From: Tenderia sp965602225
GTDB taxonomy: Bacteria > Pseudomonadota > Gammaproteobacteria > Tenderiales > Tenderiaceae
Direction: 5' to 3'
NCBI GenBank assembly: GCA_965602225.1
Contig: CBFCYE010000001.1
Location: 1-64,000 of the forward strand
Length of the DNA stretch: 64,000 nucleotides
Made by a program: the position numbers and the translations under genes. Of the stretch, positions 18,415 through 27,417 are shown piece after piece; the first letter of the stretch is position 1; every line of letters starts with the position of its first letter. Below the pieces are notes generated by a model. The model had not been told where the DNA came from, searched no databases, and saw only the letters and a list, made by a program, of their open reading frames with translations.

Positions 18415-19377
18415 TTAGATATTCCAGTTATTAGCATCAGCAGCTGATATATTTTTCTTTACTAGTTCTGATATTTTGACAATACCCTCTTGCGGTAAAA
18501 TACAAGAAGGTGCCCAAGATGGAATCGAGCTAAATACATTCTTGCCAACCGCCAAGGCAACAACCATCGCATAGGTTTGACAACCAACAACAACATCAGA
18601 CCACGCAATCGATTCTGCCAGAGTCAATGATTCATCGAGCGTTATATTCAGATGTTTTTGCTCATGTATCCACTGATCATATTTATCGACAGGATCAGAT
18701 GGATGGGGTCGCAGCCGAATAGACAGGTCTTTATTAAGCCCGAGAGCACTTATGTTTTTGACAAAAAAATCCAGCGCTTTAAACTCGCCATTAATCACAT
18801 CATCGCCCCAGGTATTGCGAATAGGCTCAAGCAGGTACAACAGATTTTTAGCAACTCGATTTATCTGCTCATGCATAAGTACTTCATGTACAATATTATC
18901 AAGATACAAATTGGGCTTCTGCACAACACGGATATCATTAAACTCACTTTCAGCGAGTTTTCTTGCATACACATCTGTTACCCAAATTTCATCTGGCAAT
19001 GCCACGACTTCATTACGTACAAAACGTGCCCGATAATTTATCCAATGATCAATGACAGCAATAGACCGGATACCTCGCTGTCGAGCCATTTGAATCGATT
19101 CATATTCTAAGATACTGGCCCAACCTGTTCCTGAAACAAGCATATTTGCACCATCAAGAAGTTCATCAATATCCTGACACAGGTGAACCTGAGATAATCC
19201 ATATTCAGTCCACAGCTTTAGAGCCGGTCCTTTTAGCAACAAGCGCCAATCACATATCACATCTGGTTGTTTGACCGCTTCCGCATGCATCCAGGCAAAA
19301 ATAAGGTTTGCAGCCCCAGCATCGTGACAAACCAGTGCTAGAGGGGTTGGGAGATCAAGCAGCACTGAATTTTGCAT
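18415..19377 (-). CDS. Unrecognised 320-residue protein, possible GT-B-like fold
   Basis: I do not recognise the family with confidence. The protein begins LALVCHDAGAANLIFAWMHAEA (residues 13-34), has ANMLVSGTGWASILEYES in the middle, and RLRPHPSDPVDKYDQW near residue 223, then SDVVVGCQTYAMVVALAVGK near 270. The last two segments resemble the C-terminal domain of surface-carbohydrate GT-B proteins (RPHP, then DVVVGxxT). It could be a transferase or a nucleotide-sugar hydrolase. It follows a GNAT gene by a 23-base overlap and precedes the amidotransferase by 12 bases. Confidence 0.6.
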   Translation of the reverse strand: MQNSVLLDLPTPLALVCHDAGAANLIFAWMHAEAVKQPDVICDWRLLLKGPALKLWTEYGLSQVHLCQDIDELLDGANMLVSGTGWASILEYESIQMARQRGIRSIAVIDHWINYRARFVRNEVVALPDEIWVTDVYARKLAESEFNDIRVVQKPNLYLDNIVHEVLMHEQINRVAKNLLYLLEPIRNTWGDDVINGEFKALDFFVKNISALGLNKDLSIRLRPHPSDPVDKYDQWIHEQKHLNITLDESLTLAESIAWSDVVVGCQTYAMVVALAVGKNVFSSIPSWAPSCILPQEGIVKISELVKKNISAADANNWNI

Positions 19378-19891
19378 AATAAAGAATATCTACCGCTTGT
19401 TTGTTAACAATTTCCTGTTCTTTGCGCGTAGCTTCGTGATGCATCCCCGAACGTTCCATAATTTTGATCATGCCAGTATTACAAGCCAAGGTGCCAGCTG
19501 TCAGTTTGCGGATGTCTCCGCGCTTAAGCAGCCAGTTCGTTAATGTGTCCCAAGCATCCTGTCCATATCCCGAACCCCAAACAGATTTATGACCTATCAT
19601 AATGCCAACATCCACCGTGCCATGATATTTTGACACATAAGCCGTCATGGTGCCTACAGGGCGATCGTCAGATAAACTGCGCACACTGATGAACAGATTC
19701 TCAGAACCATGAAATGAAGCTAGATAGCACAAACAATTTTCACGATCGTGTTTCAGAAAACGTTGATTGCTAAAACGCACAACATCCGGATCATTTAACC
19801 AGGCAATATAAGTTTCATCGATATCAAACGCTGTGAATTGTGTGAGTAGAACCTTCTTACCTTGTAGAACCAAATCAGCATCAGACATCAT
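19355..19891 (-). CDS. GNAT-family N-acetyltransferase (RimJ/RimL or PseH-like)
   Basis: A GNAT of about 178 residues. Core motifs are VDVGIMIGHKSVWGSGYGQDAWDTL and LTAGTLACNTGMIKIMERSGM, the acetyl-CoA binding region of the Acetyltransf_3 group. An earlier ATG at 19921 would overlap the aminotransferase gene by 26 bases; the double ATG at 19891/19888 just after that gene's stop is a better start. It lies directly after a DegT-type aminotransferase, so it probably acetylates the new amino group, the role PseH plays in pseudaminic acid synthesis. Whether it is the true PseH is not certain. Confidence 0.8.
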   Translation of the reverse strand: MMSDADLVLQGKKVLLTQFTAFDIDETYIAWLNDPDVVRFSNQRFLKHDRENCLCYLASFHGSENLFISVRSLSDDRPVGTMTAYVSKYHGTVDVGIMIGHKSVWGSGYGQDAWDTLTNWLLKRGDIRKLTAGTLACNTGMIKIMERSGMHHEATRKEQEIVNKQAVDILYYAKFSAA

Positions 19892-19895
19892 TTTT

Positions 19896-21197
19896 TCAAC
19901 TCGTCGAGTTTTTAAGTTCATCGAGGTTAGACCACACCTTTCGAAATGCAGCTATAATTAAATCAACATCTTCATCGATCAAATCATAAACACACATTCC
20001 CAACCCCAAATAAGTCAAATCGTTCAATTCTTCGGCCACAGGACAAATTCCCTTTTTGTATTCTACATCGCGTTTGCATATATCCGATGACCAAGGAAAT
20101 CCCCTTGAACCATAAGCAATCTTATTTTGAAAAATCGGCAATAAATGCAGATTTTGATAACGATTGCCAACAGGCACACCTTCAGCTGTCAATGCAGCAT
20201 GAATTTTATCCCGGCTCACGCCAAGGGCTTGCACATCTAAAATCATGGGGTAGTAGTAATAAACGTGGGTGCAATCTGTCTTAACAACTGGCGTAAGCAA
20301 ACCGTGTAATCCTTGTAATCCTTTGCTAAGTCGATCTGCAGTGTGTTGACGAGTTGCTGCAAATTTATTTAATTTTTTTAATTGTTCAATTCCTATAGCA
20401 CATTCAATCTCACCTAAACGAAAGTTGTAACCAATCATGTTAATGAGATTAGATTCCCCCTTATCACCAACAACCGCTTCCGCATGATTGCGAATCAGGC
20501 GAAGGCGTTCAGCGAGTTCATCATTATCAGTAACCAGAATCCCTCCTTCACCAGTATGAATATGCTTATGGTAATTTAGGCTGTAACAGCCTACATCGGC
20601 TAGTGTACCAGCATATTTCCCTTTGTATTTTGCGCTAGGCGCTTGAGCTGAATCAGAAATTATTTTTAACCCATGCCTTGCAGCAATTGCCTTAATTGTA
20701 TCCATATCAGCAGATTGTCCAAAAATATCCACTACCATAATAGCCTTGGTGTATGGCGTAATATTCGCCTCGATTGACTTGGGATCTAAACAAAAAGTTT
20801 CGGGGTCAATATCCGCAAATACTGGAATTGCGTTCCACTGCAAGATTGCAGTGGCACTGGCACACATCGTCCATGGACTAACAATAACTTCATCACCTGG
20901 TTCAATACCAATAGCACCAACTGCTGCAATTAATCCTGACGTCGCAGAATTAACCGTGACGGCATGTTTGACACCAAAAAATGTTTCACAGTTACGCTCA
21001 AATTCACGAACCTTTGGACCGCCATAAAAGTCCTCGTGCCAAGCACCGAGAAATTGTGAAAGTACACCGCTTTCAATAACCGTCTTTGCAGCCTGAACTT
21101 CCTCGGCGCCGATGGAGTTGTAGTGCTTAAACTCTGTTTGTATGGCTTTTGGACCACCAAATAGCGCTAGTATTTCATTGTTTTCTTGCTTACGCAT
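19896..21197 (-). CDS. DegT/DnrJ/EryC1-type sugar aminotransferase
   Basis: A 433-residue PLP enzyme. The Schiff-base lysine is K211 in SLNYHKHIHTGEGG, and SDSAQAPSAKYKGK supplies the cofactor-ring aspartate. It is longer than PseC (about 390) and not its close relative; the NYHKHIHTGEGG pattern belongs to a distinct DegT branch. It transfers an amino group to a keto-sugar or related intermediate. The next genes are a GNAT acetyltransferase and an unrecognised protein, and upstream lies a Gfo/Idh oxidoreductase. The trio could build a second amino group, but the substrate is unknown. Confidence 0.88.
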   Translation of the reverse strand: MRKQENNEILALFGGPKAIQTEFKHYNSIGAEEVQAAKTVIESGVLSQFLGAWHEDFYGGPKVREFERNCETFFGVKHAVTVNSATSGLIAAVGAIGIEPGDEVIVSPWTMCASATAILQWNAIPVFADIDPETFCLDPKSIEANITPYTKAIMVVDIFGQSADMDTIKAIAARHGLKIISDSAQAPSAKYKGKYAGTLADVGCYSLNYHKHIHTGEGGILVTDNDELAERLRLIRNHAEAVVGDKGESNLINMIGYNFRLGEIECAIGIEQLKKLNKFAATRQHTADRLSKGLQGLHGLLTPVVKTDCTHVYYYYPMILDVQALGVSRDKIHAALTAEGVPVGNRYQNLHLLPIFQNKIAYGSRGFPWSSDICKRDVEYKKGICPVAEELNDLTYLGLGMCVYDLIDEDVDLIIAAFRKVWSNLDELKNSTS

Positions 21198-21233
21198 GCT
21201 GATCGTTCCTATTAGTACTACGTTTGTTGCTCG

Positions 21234-22223
21234 TCATCTACCTTCGAAGGCTTGCTGTTTGATTTGCTCACAGATGCGTTGAGCAACCAGTGCCGATTCT
21301 CCCGTACTTGCAAGGGGCCTATCTTGATTTATAGCGTGATATATATTATCGACAGCCTGAAGCATGGCACGAGGATATTTTCCAGCTCGGCGCGATCCAT
21401 CATCAAGCACTCGATAACCTTTAAACGTGGTGCTATCTTTAGCACGACGCTCACGCCAAAACATCCCCCCCTCCTCCATCGTCAAAACACCTTGCGAAAA
21501 CAGAAATTGGATTTCAAAGATTGCATAATCTTTTGCATGCCCACAAACGAGTTGCATGGGCAGACCGTTGGCCGCTTCTAGCCAGACCGGAATGGTTGGA
21601 TCACTCTGAAAAAAATCATCAATTGGTACGCCAACATTTTTAATCGTTAATGGCCCGAGTAAAAAGTTAATAATGTCCAACATGTGTGACCCATTATTTA
21701 AGATTCCTTTGTTATAAACCCCAACTACCGAACGTAATTGCCCCCAATAACCTGCCTGAATATCATTTTTAAGCTTAGTAATATCAGGATCCCAGCGCCG
21801 CGAGTAATTGACTGCAAGTAATATTTTAGCTTTGCTACACTCTGCCACCAACCTCTCAGTCTCAAGAAGTGACTTCGTTACAGGTTTTTCACAAAAGATG
21901 AGTTTAGGACTTAGTCGCAATGCGACTTCTATATCATGAATGTGGCATGATGTAGGAGAACAAATACTGATGACATCAAACGACACATCCAAATCCAGCA
22001 GTTGCTTCATTGATTCAAATCCTGCTGGAATCCCCCATGCTTCTGCGAATTCATTAAGCCGATGAGTATCTGGATCAACACAGGCCACAAGACTGAACCT
22101 ATGGTCGCGGGATAACGCTCCAGCGTGTGTCAATGGAAAATCACTCTGCGAACGACTTTCATCAAATCTTCCAGCAATATTTCCACAACCCACAATCAGA
22201 ACACGTAATGGATTAGCATTCAT
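21234..22223 (-). CDS. Gfo/Idh/MocA-family oxidoreductase
   Basis: A 329-residue protein. The N-terminal Rossmann domain starts VLIVGCGNIAGRFDES, and the catalytic region includes FCEKPVTKSLLET (EKP motif) near residue 133 and VNYSRRWDPDI near 157. The family oxidises or reduces sugars and nucleotide sugars with NAD(P). In glycan clusters such enzymes often make a keto sugar for a DegT aminotransferase, as WlbA does for WlbC. Here the DegT gene follows directly (36-base gap), which fits that pairing. The exact substrate is not deducible. Confidence 0.85.
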   Translation of the reverse strand: MNANPLRVLIVGCGNIAGRFDESRSQSDFPLTHAGALSRDHRFSLVACVDPDTHRLNEFAEAWGIPAGFESMKQLLDLDVSFDVISICSPTSCHIHDIEVALRLSPKLIFCEKPVTKSLLETERLVAECSKAKILLAVNYSRRWDPDITKLKNDIQAGYWGQLRSVVGVYNKGILNNGSHMLDIINFLLGPLTIKNVGVPIDDFFQSDPTIPVWLEAANGLPMQLVCGHAKDYAIFEIQFLFSQGVLTMEEGGMFWRERRAKDSTTFKGYRVLDDGSRRAGKYPRAMLQAVDNIYHAINQDRPLASTGESALVAQRICEQIKQQAFEGR

Positions 22224-22295
22224 AATATCGATACTCTACAAACACATACGCAACTCGCCGAACACTAACATCCCGTGAAAAGTATACGCAGAGTT

Positions 22296-22922
22296 TTACT
22301 GCTTTTTTTCCAACAAGAACCAAGTGATATCATCTAACAGAAATGGAGGCGTACGATGATAAGCAAAACCATAATCAACAAGCGTTAGATCAGAATACTT
22401 ATCCAACATTTCACCGGCAAAATCTCGCTTAAAAAGGCGATCATTATGCCCTCTATAAGAGATAGTAACGGGTGCTGTGTTGTAATACTCACATATCAAG
22501 ACATAGCGACTTGAAGCTTGATACATTTTTTCATACACGGCATTCAACATTTCCGGATTAATATGAATCAATACTGTTTTTATCAAAACTAAATCGCTTT
22601 TTTCATCCGTAGGATAATCAAAAACTGACCCTTCAAACACCTTGTCAGCACCAATTAACTCACTAAGTATTTTTGTGGCTGCTAGATTTATTTCAACCGC
22701 TCTTAAATCAATTTTTGGATAAAGTAACTTCAATGCTTTCAAATTCATACCAACATTTGCACCCAATTCAAGGCAGGATGAAATATTGGCAGTTTGTTTA
22801 AGAGCAGATGTGAAAAACCTTAAGTTTGACGCCAAGAGATCCTGACCTTCATTTCGGCCAATATAATCATTGCCGAAATCACCAGCCCAAAACTCCTCTT
22901 GCTGTGTTTCATATTTTTTCAT
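22296..22922 (-). CDS. Class I SAM methyltransferase, pseudaminic-acid-cluster type
   Basis: A 208-residue methyltransferase. It begins with YETQQEEFWAGDFGNDYIGRN, the N-terminal pattern of the small clade described as pseudaminic acid biosynthesis-associated methylase. The SAM-binding segment is CLELGANVGMNLKALK, and LVLIKTVLIHINPEML is motif II/III. The clade is found in nonulosonate clusters and probably O- or N-methylates the sugar or a substituent. The presence of PseB, PseC and PseF in the same strand supports this. Exact target unknown. Confidence 0.82.
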   Translation of the reverse strand: MKKYETQQEEFWAGDFGNDYIGRNEGQDLLASNLRFFTSALKQTANISSCLELGANVGMNLKALKLLYPKIDLRAVEINLAATKILSELIGADKVFEGSVFDYPTDEKSDLVLIKTVLIHINPEMLNAVYEKMYQASSRYVLICEYYNTAPVTISYRGHNDRLFKRDFAGEMLDKYSDLTLVDYGFAYHRTPPFLLDDITWFLLEKKQ

Positions 22923-22947
22923 ATTTTATCCCTGATCATTGTAAATT

Positions 22948-23622
22948 TTATTTTTCCTTGTCTAACGAATCCATTTTTTTTACTCGCCATAACGACAATA
23001 ACATTGCAGTTATTATCTTATAATTACCGGTAAACATTTGACCAAATCTAGGTTTGTCTTTACGTTCACGTACCTTAATTAACACACGGTCAAATTTAAA
23101 GTGATTTTTGGCTGCAAAAATCATTAATTCTGTACCAATAGATCCGTATGAGTCAAAATGCCCTAACGAATCATAAATCACTTTACGATAAGCTTTCATA
23201 CCACATAAAGGGTCTTTAATTCCAAAGTGTAAATTCGCATACCATGCAAAAAGATGTTCTGAAAACCGCTGTCGTTCATTCCGCACACCAACAACTATGT
23301 CGGCCCCAGAATCAATTTTATCGATAAACTTTTGAATCAATAATGGGTCATGCTGGCCATCGGCATCAACAGTAATAATAATTTCAGCACCCAGCTCAGC
23401 TGCTTTTTTAAAACCTGAATCTAATGCAAAATCATAGCCTCGATTATGTTTATGTGAGACGACAAAAGCACCCGCACCGGCAGCAAGTTGTGATGTGTTA
23501 TCTATGGACCCATCATCAACAACAATAGGCATGCCGTACACAACAACTGCTTTAACCACACTTTCAATAGTGGTTGATTCATTAAGAGCAGGTATGACAA
23601 TTCCTATTCGAGATCGGTCCAT
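22948..23622 (-). CDS. Family 2 glycosyltransferase, DPM1-like
   Basis: A 224-residue GT-A enzyme of the dolichol-phosphate-mannose synthase type. It starts IGIVIPALNESTTIES, has VVDDGSIDNT near residue 35, VTVDADGQHDP near 83 (metal-binding D-x-D) and CGMKAYRK near 140. No C-terminal membrane helices are present, so it is a short, soluble form. Such proteins act on polyprenyl-phosphate or as ordinary sugar transferases. The start overlaps the upstream synthase stop by 19 bases. Donor not deducible. Confidence 0.85.
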   Translation of the reverse strand: MDRSRIGIVIPALNESTTIESVVKAVVVYGMPIVVDDGSIDNTSQLAAGAGAFVVSHKHNRGYDFALDSGFKKAAELGAEIIITVDADGQHDPLLIQKFIDKIDSGADIVVGVRNERQRFSEHLFAWYANLHFGIKDPLCGMKAYRKVIYDSLGHFDSYGSIGTELMIFAAKNHFKFDRVLIKVRERKDKPRFGQMFTGNYKIITAMLLSLWRVKKMDSLDKEK

Positions 23623-24683
23623 CTCAGACTCTCCCCTGAATTAATATCTCGCCTAAGACGCTTTCCGACTAAATCTTCTATGTAATAGGGTGGAATTGCG
23701 TCAGAAGGACATGGCCTCAAAACACTCAAATGATCTCGAGTTAAAACACTTCCTGCTATCAAATTACTTTCCAAACAAATCGCACGTCTCTGTAAAACAG
23801 CCGTTTCTTTCTCATTTTCTTCAACTTTCTTTATGCCAACACCTAATGCATTTTCCAGTTCACGGGTGCGATCAACCATATCACGCCAGGTTTTAGGGTC
23901 CATAGAAAACTCATGGTCTGGCCCAACACGACTCACATCATCTGTAAAATGTTTTTCAATCATTCGTGCGCCAAGTGTAACTGCACCAAGAACCGTTGCA
24001 TGACCAGGTGTATGGTCACTCAATCCCAACAATAATTCTGGATACATATTATGATAAGATTTTAATACGTTAAGTTGTATATATTTAAAATTTTCCACAC
24101 TAGCAGTGTAATTAGTATTGCACTGCATCAAACAAAGCATCGGGTTGATTTCAAGGGCAGCACTTACCGCACGGTGAACATCATCCATTGTGGAAGCTCC
24201 TGAGGCAATAATATAAGGCTTTTGCTTGCCAGCAATATATTCAATCATTTCTACCCATGTAATATCACCCGAACCTATTTTATAAGCAGGAACATAAGGA
24301 TCAATATGGTCTACAAGATCTGTTGAATAAGGGCTGGTGAAAAATGCAATTTTCGCTTTATCACAGACTTCTTTTAAAGTCTCAGTCCATTCAAGACTCA
24401 CACTTGCACCTTTATAAACTTCATATACCGACTTGTTCCATTTCGACTGATGAGACTGCACTCCGCCCAAATTTTTAAACCCAAAATCACTAACGATTGT
24501 TTTAGCTGTAAAATGCTGAAATTTTGCAGCATCAGCTCCTGAATCAGCAGCAAGATAAATCAGATCCTTTGCTCGTTCGAGGTCTCCATCATGATTAGCT
24601 GAAATGTCTGCGATGAAATAGGTTGGAAAATCACGCCCTATTTTTTTTCCTTCTATTTCTAAGATTGAATCAGGATTCTTCAT
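23604..24683 (-). CDS. NeuB-family nonulosonic acid synthase (PseI-like, divergent)
   Basis: The protein (359 residues from ATG 24683) has an N-terminal TIM barrel with FIADISANHDGDLERA, DAAKFQHFTA, FFTSPYSTDLVD, YKIGSGDITW and GLSDHTPGHA, then IEKHFTDD, and a C-terminal SAF (antifreeze-like) domain ending GKRLRRDINSGESL. It condenses phosphoenolpyruvate with a hexosamine to give a nine-carbon acid. A GAAGGA ribosome-binding site lies 5 bases before the ATG at 24683, favouring it over ATG 24713. It differs from C. jejuni PseI at many conserved positions, so the exact product is uncertain. Confidence 0.88.
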   Translation of the reverse strand: MKNPDSILEIEGKKIGRDFPTYFIADISANHDGDLERAKDLIYLAADSGADAAKFQHFTAKTIVSDFGFKNLGGVQSHQSKWNKSVYEVYKGASVSLEWTETLKEVCDKAKIAFFTSPYSTDLVDHIDPYVPAYKIGSGDITWVEMIEYIAGKQKPYIIASGASTMDDVHRAVSAALEINPMLCLMQCNTNYTASVENFKYIQLNVLKSYHNMYPELLLGLSDHTPGHATVLGAVTLGARMIEKHFTDDVSRVGPDHEFSMDPKTWRDMVDRTRELENALGVGIKKVEENEKETAVLQRRAICLESNLIAGSVLTRDHLSVLRPCPSDAIPPYYIEDLVGKRLRRDINSGESLRWTDLE

Positions 24684-25560
24684 AATATTCCTTCGCAACT
24701 CGTTTAATTTCATCGTTTAAAAATGGCAGTTTAACTGCTAGTGTATTTTCAAATTTTGAGCATTCCGTACGCATATCTTTTGGTCGATATGTTTTCAGAA
24801 AAGCTACTTGATCTGTTGAAACGCGCGCCATAGTAATAGGTGAAAGATTCAACGCCTCCGCAAAAGAAAAAGAAAAATCAGCCTTACTCATCCCACCATG
24901 GGAACCAAGATTAAACACCCCTAAAGGTTTCTTCTGCATCGTTAAGCCGATCATTTCCGAAAGAGATGTCATTGAAAGTGGATTAAAAAGCACATCATCA
25001 AATACCTGAATAGGCTCTTTTGTTGATAGAGAACGAAAGAGCCAATCCGTCAGGCTTGTTCTTTTAGGACATTGACTGCGCCCGAAAAAATTTGTTCGAA
25101 GAATGCTACTTGGCACAGCCATCGCCGCCAATTCTCCTGCATATTTAGAAAACGCATAATAATTTTTCAAGGCAACTGCTGCTTCAGCATGCGGACCAAT
25201 ACCATCATATACTTGGTCAGTTGATATCTGTATTAGGTGGCATTGTGATTTTTTTTGCTTAATCCAATCGGTAATATTTTCTATAACCCGGACATTTGCC
25301 ATGTAAGCTTGATTCGGGCTAGTCTCACACAAATCCACATCAGTTAACCCAATTAAATTAACTACAACTTCAGGTTGAATGTCATTAAAAAATTCAGACA
25401 CTTTCTTTGCATGAGTAAGATCAACTTGGTATTGCTCTCCGTTACTACGACTATGCGTTATAACATCATATCCAAGTGAATCAAGATAAGGCCTCAAGGT
25501 ACTGCCCAATAATCCTGAAGAACCAAGTAAGAGTACTTTTAAATCTGCTCTAGTTGACAT
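24670..25560 (-). CDS. RmlD-like sugar-nucleotide reductase (SDR)
   Basis: A 296-residue extended SDR of the RmlD/dTDP-4-dehydrorhamnose reductase group. The cofactor motif is LLLGSSGLLGSTL near the start, the DxVxVNxxGLTDVDxCE region lies near residue 68, and the catalytic pair is YAFSKYAGE (Y, K) near residue 135. It lacks the neighbours needed for rhamnose synthesis and lies between pseF and the nonulosonate synthase. It therefore probably reduces a keto group on a precursor or on the nine-carbon sugar. This position is unusual for canonical pseudaminic pathways. Confidence 0.83.
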   Translation of the reverse strand: MSTRADLKVLLLGSSGLLGSTLRPYLDSLGYDVITHSRSNGEQYQVDLTHAKKVSEFFNDIQPEVVVNLIGLTDVDLCETSPNQAYMANVRVIENITDWIKQKKSQCHLIQISTDQVYDGIGPHAEAAVALKNYYAFSKYAGELAAMAVPSSILRTNFFGRSQCPKRTSLTDWLFRSLSTKEPIQVFDDVLFNPLSMTSLSEMIGLTMQKKPLGVFNLGSHGGMSKADFSFSFAEALNLSPITMARVSTDQVAFLKTYRPKDMRTECSKFENTLAVKLPFLNDEIKRVAKEYYEES

Positions 25561-25567
25561 ATTAATT

Positions 25568-26251
25568 TTATATATTTAATGATTTAAAAATAAGTTCTGC
25601 ACGAGCCCAGTCATCTGCAGAATCTATGTCAACAATTCTCCAGTTTGGTATAGGCATACCTAAACCATCTGTGTGCATCTTTTTGTGTTCTAACCAGGAT
25701 GATGCCTTGCCCCAATAAAACTGCCCAGCATCATGGTATGCCATCTCTAGGTCTTGAGTACGTGTTAATTCGAATTGAGGACTAAAAAACTGCATTTCTC
25801 CACTTGGCAAGTGTCGCATTGCTCGCTGTATGGGATGTGCATATTCCGTAACTGGGTATACAAAATCAGCATTGCGTTTCTGAATTAAATCAAAAGCCGC
25901 AACCAAGTCATCTATTTGCAAGAATGGAGCACATGGATATATACAACATGCGTAGTCAACCTCCCAGCCTAAATCAATACATAATTTAACAGCTTGTGCA
26001 ATGACAGGCACAGTTGGCGTTAGATCATCAGCCAAATCTTTTGGCCGCATAAATGGTGTTTCTGCACCCCATTCTCGTGCAATAGTAGCTATTTCTTCGT
26101 CATCTGTGGATACGACAATGTGTTCGAAAAGCCCAGAAGCTTTCGCAGCCATGATGGCATGCGCAATCATGGGTTTACCTTCAAAGGGCTTGATGTTCTT
26201 GCGTGGAATGCGTTTGCTGCCACCACGGGCGGGAATGATGGCAATATTCAT
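25568..26251 (-). CDS. pseF: CMP-pseudaminic acid cytidylyltransferase
   Basis: A 227-residue nucleotidyltransferase. The start IPARGGSKRIPRKNIKPFEG is the CMP-nonulosonate synthetase signature. CCIYPCAPFLQIDDL, VTEYAHPIQRA and MAYHDAGQFYWGKASSW match PseF rather than NeuA or LegF. It activates the free nine-carbon acid with CTP. It overlaps pseC by 4 bases, and pseC overlaps pseB by 4, so pseB-pseC-pseF is a tightly coupled block. Confidence 0.92.
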   Translation of the reverse strand: MNIAIIPARGGSKRIPRKNIKPFEGKPMIAHAIMAAKASGLFEHIVVSTDDEEIATIAREWGAETPFMRPKDLADDLTPTVPVIAQAVKLCIDLGWEVDYACCIYPCAPFLQIDDLVAAFDLIQKRNADFVYPVTEYAHPIQRAMRHLPSGEMQFFSPQFELTRTQDLEMAYHDAGQFYWGKASSWLEHKKMHTDGLGMPIPNWRIVDIDSADDWARAELIFKSLNI

Positions 26252-27417
26252 ACGCTAATGGCCTCCTCTAACACGTTCACTACCTGATCTTGCTGCACTT
26301 CCGTCAACCCTGGATACATAGGCAAACTGATGGCCTCTGAATAATACTGTTCTGCATCCGGGCAATACCCGGCCTCAAAACCCATGTCTTCATAATAAGG
26401 TTGGTGATATACAGGGATGTAATGCAAGTTCACTCCAATATTTTCTGTACGCAATGCATCAAATACCTCACGGTGTGTTTTTCCTATCTCTCCAAGTTTC
26501 AATCGAATTATGTACAGATGTAAACCCGAATAATAATCCGAATGTTGCCAAGGTGTAGTTACGGGTAGATCGACAAGCAATTTATTATAACGTTTTGAAA
26601 TAACATGGCGCTTGGTAACAAACTCATTAAGTCGCTGCATCTGGCTCAAGCCTAATGCCGCTTGCAAATCGGTCATACAATAATTAAACCCCAACTCAAT
26701 CTGCTCATAGTACCAGGGACCATCCGGTTCCCGAGTCAGATCTGCAGAATCTCGAGTAATACCGTGACTGCGAAGCAAACCCATTTTTTTTGCTATCACA
26801 GCATCATTAGTGAGTGCCAAACCACCCTCACCGGTAGTAACTATCTTGACGGGATGAAAGCTGAACACGGTGATATCACTATAATGGCAATTACCAATGG
26901 GTTCATCTTTGTAGCGTCCACCGATAGCATGCGATGCATCTTCAATGATTTTGAAACCATACTGTTGGCTTAGGGCATAGATTCCAGCCATGTCACAGGA
27001 TTGGCCAGATAGATGAACAGGGATGACGACCTTCGGTAATTTATTATTTGCTTTAGCCGTTGCTAGTTTTTCAGATAATCGTTTCACACTTAGGTTGTAA
27101 GTACTCGGGTCGATATCGACAAAATCGATAGTCGCACCACAGTAGAGAGCACAATTGGCGCTTGCCACAAAAGTGATCGGAGTTGTCCAAACTATGTCAT
27201 GTGGTCCTACACCTAGTGCCAAACATGCGATGTGTAAAGCACTAGTAGCACTATTCACCGCAATAGCATGTTGTGCTCCACAATAGTTAGCTACACTTTT
27301 TTCAAAAGCGGGAACCGTAGGGCCCTGTGTCAGGAAATCAGAACGCAATACATCTACGACCGCCTGAATGTCAGCGTCAGAAATATCTTGCCGACCATAA
27401 GGGATAATAGCGGTCAT
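26248..27417 (-). CDS. pseC: UDP-4-keto-6-deoxy-AltNAc 4-aminotransferase
   Basis: A 389-residue DegT-type PLP enzyme. The Schiff-base lysine is K191 in VFSFHPVKIVTTGEGG, IIEDASHAIGG carries the cofactor aspartate, and IPYGRQDISDADI at the N-terminus is the PseC opening. It aminates the PseB product at C4 in pseudaminic acid synthesis. Length and landmarks agree with H. pylori PseC. Confidence 0.93.
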   Translation of the reverse strand: MTAIIPYGRQDISDADIQAVVDVLRSDFLTQGPTVPAFEKSVANYCGAQHAIAVNSATSALHIACLALGVGPHDIVWTTPITFVASANCALYCGATIDFVDIDPSTYNLSVKRLSEKLATAKANNKLPKVVIPVHLSGQSCDMAGIYALSQQYGFKIIEDASHAIGGRYKDEPIGNCHYSDITVFSFHPVKIVTTGEGGLALTNDAVIAKKMGLLRSHGITRDSADLTREPDGPWYYEQIELGFNYCMTDLQAALGLSQMQRLNEFVTKRHVISKRYNKLLVDLPVTTPWQHSDYYSGLHLYIIRLKLGEIGKTHREVFDALRTENIGVNLHYIPVYHQPYYEDMGFEAGYCPDAEQYYSEAISLPMYPGLTEVQQDQVVNVLEEAISV

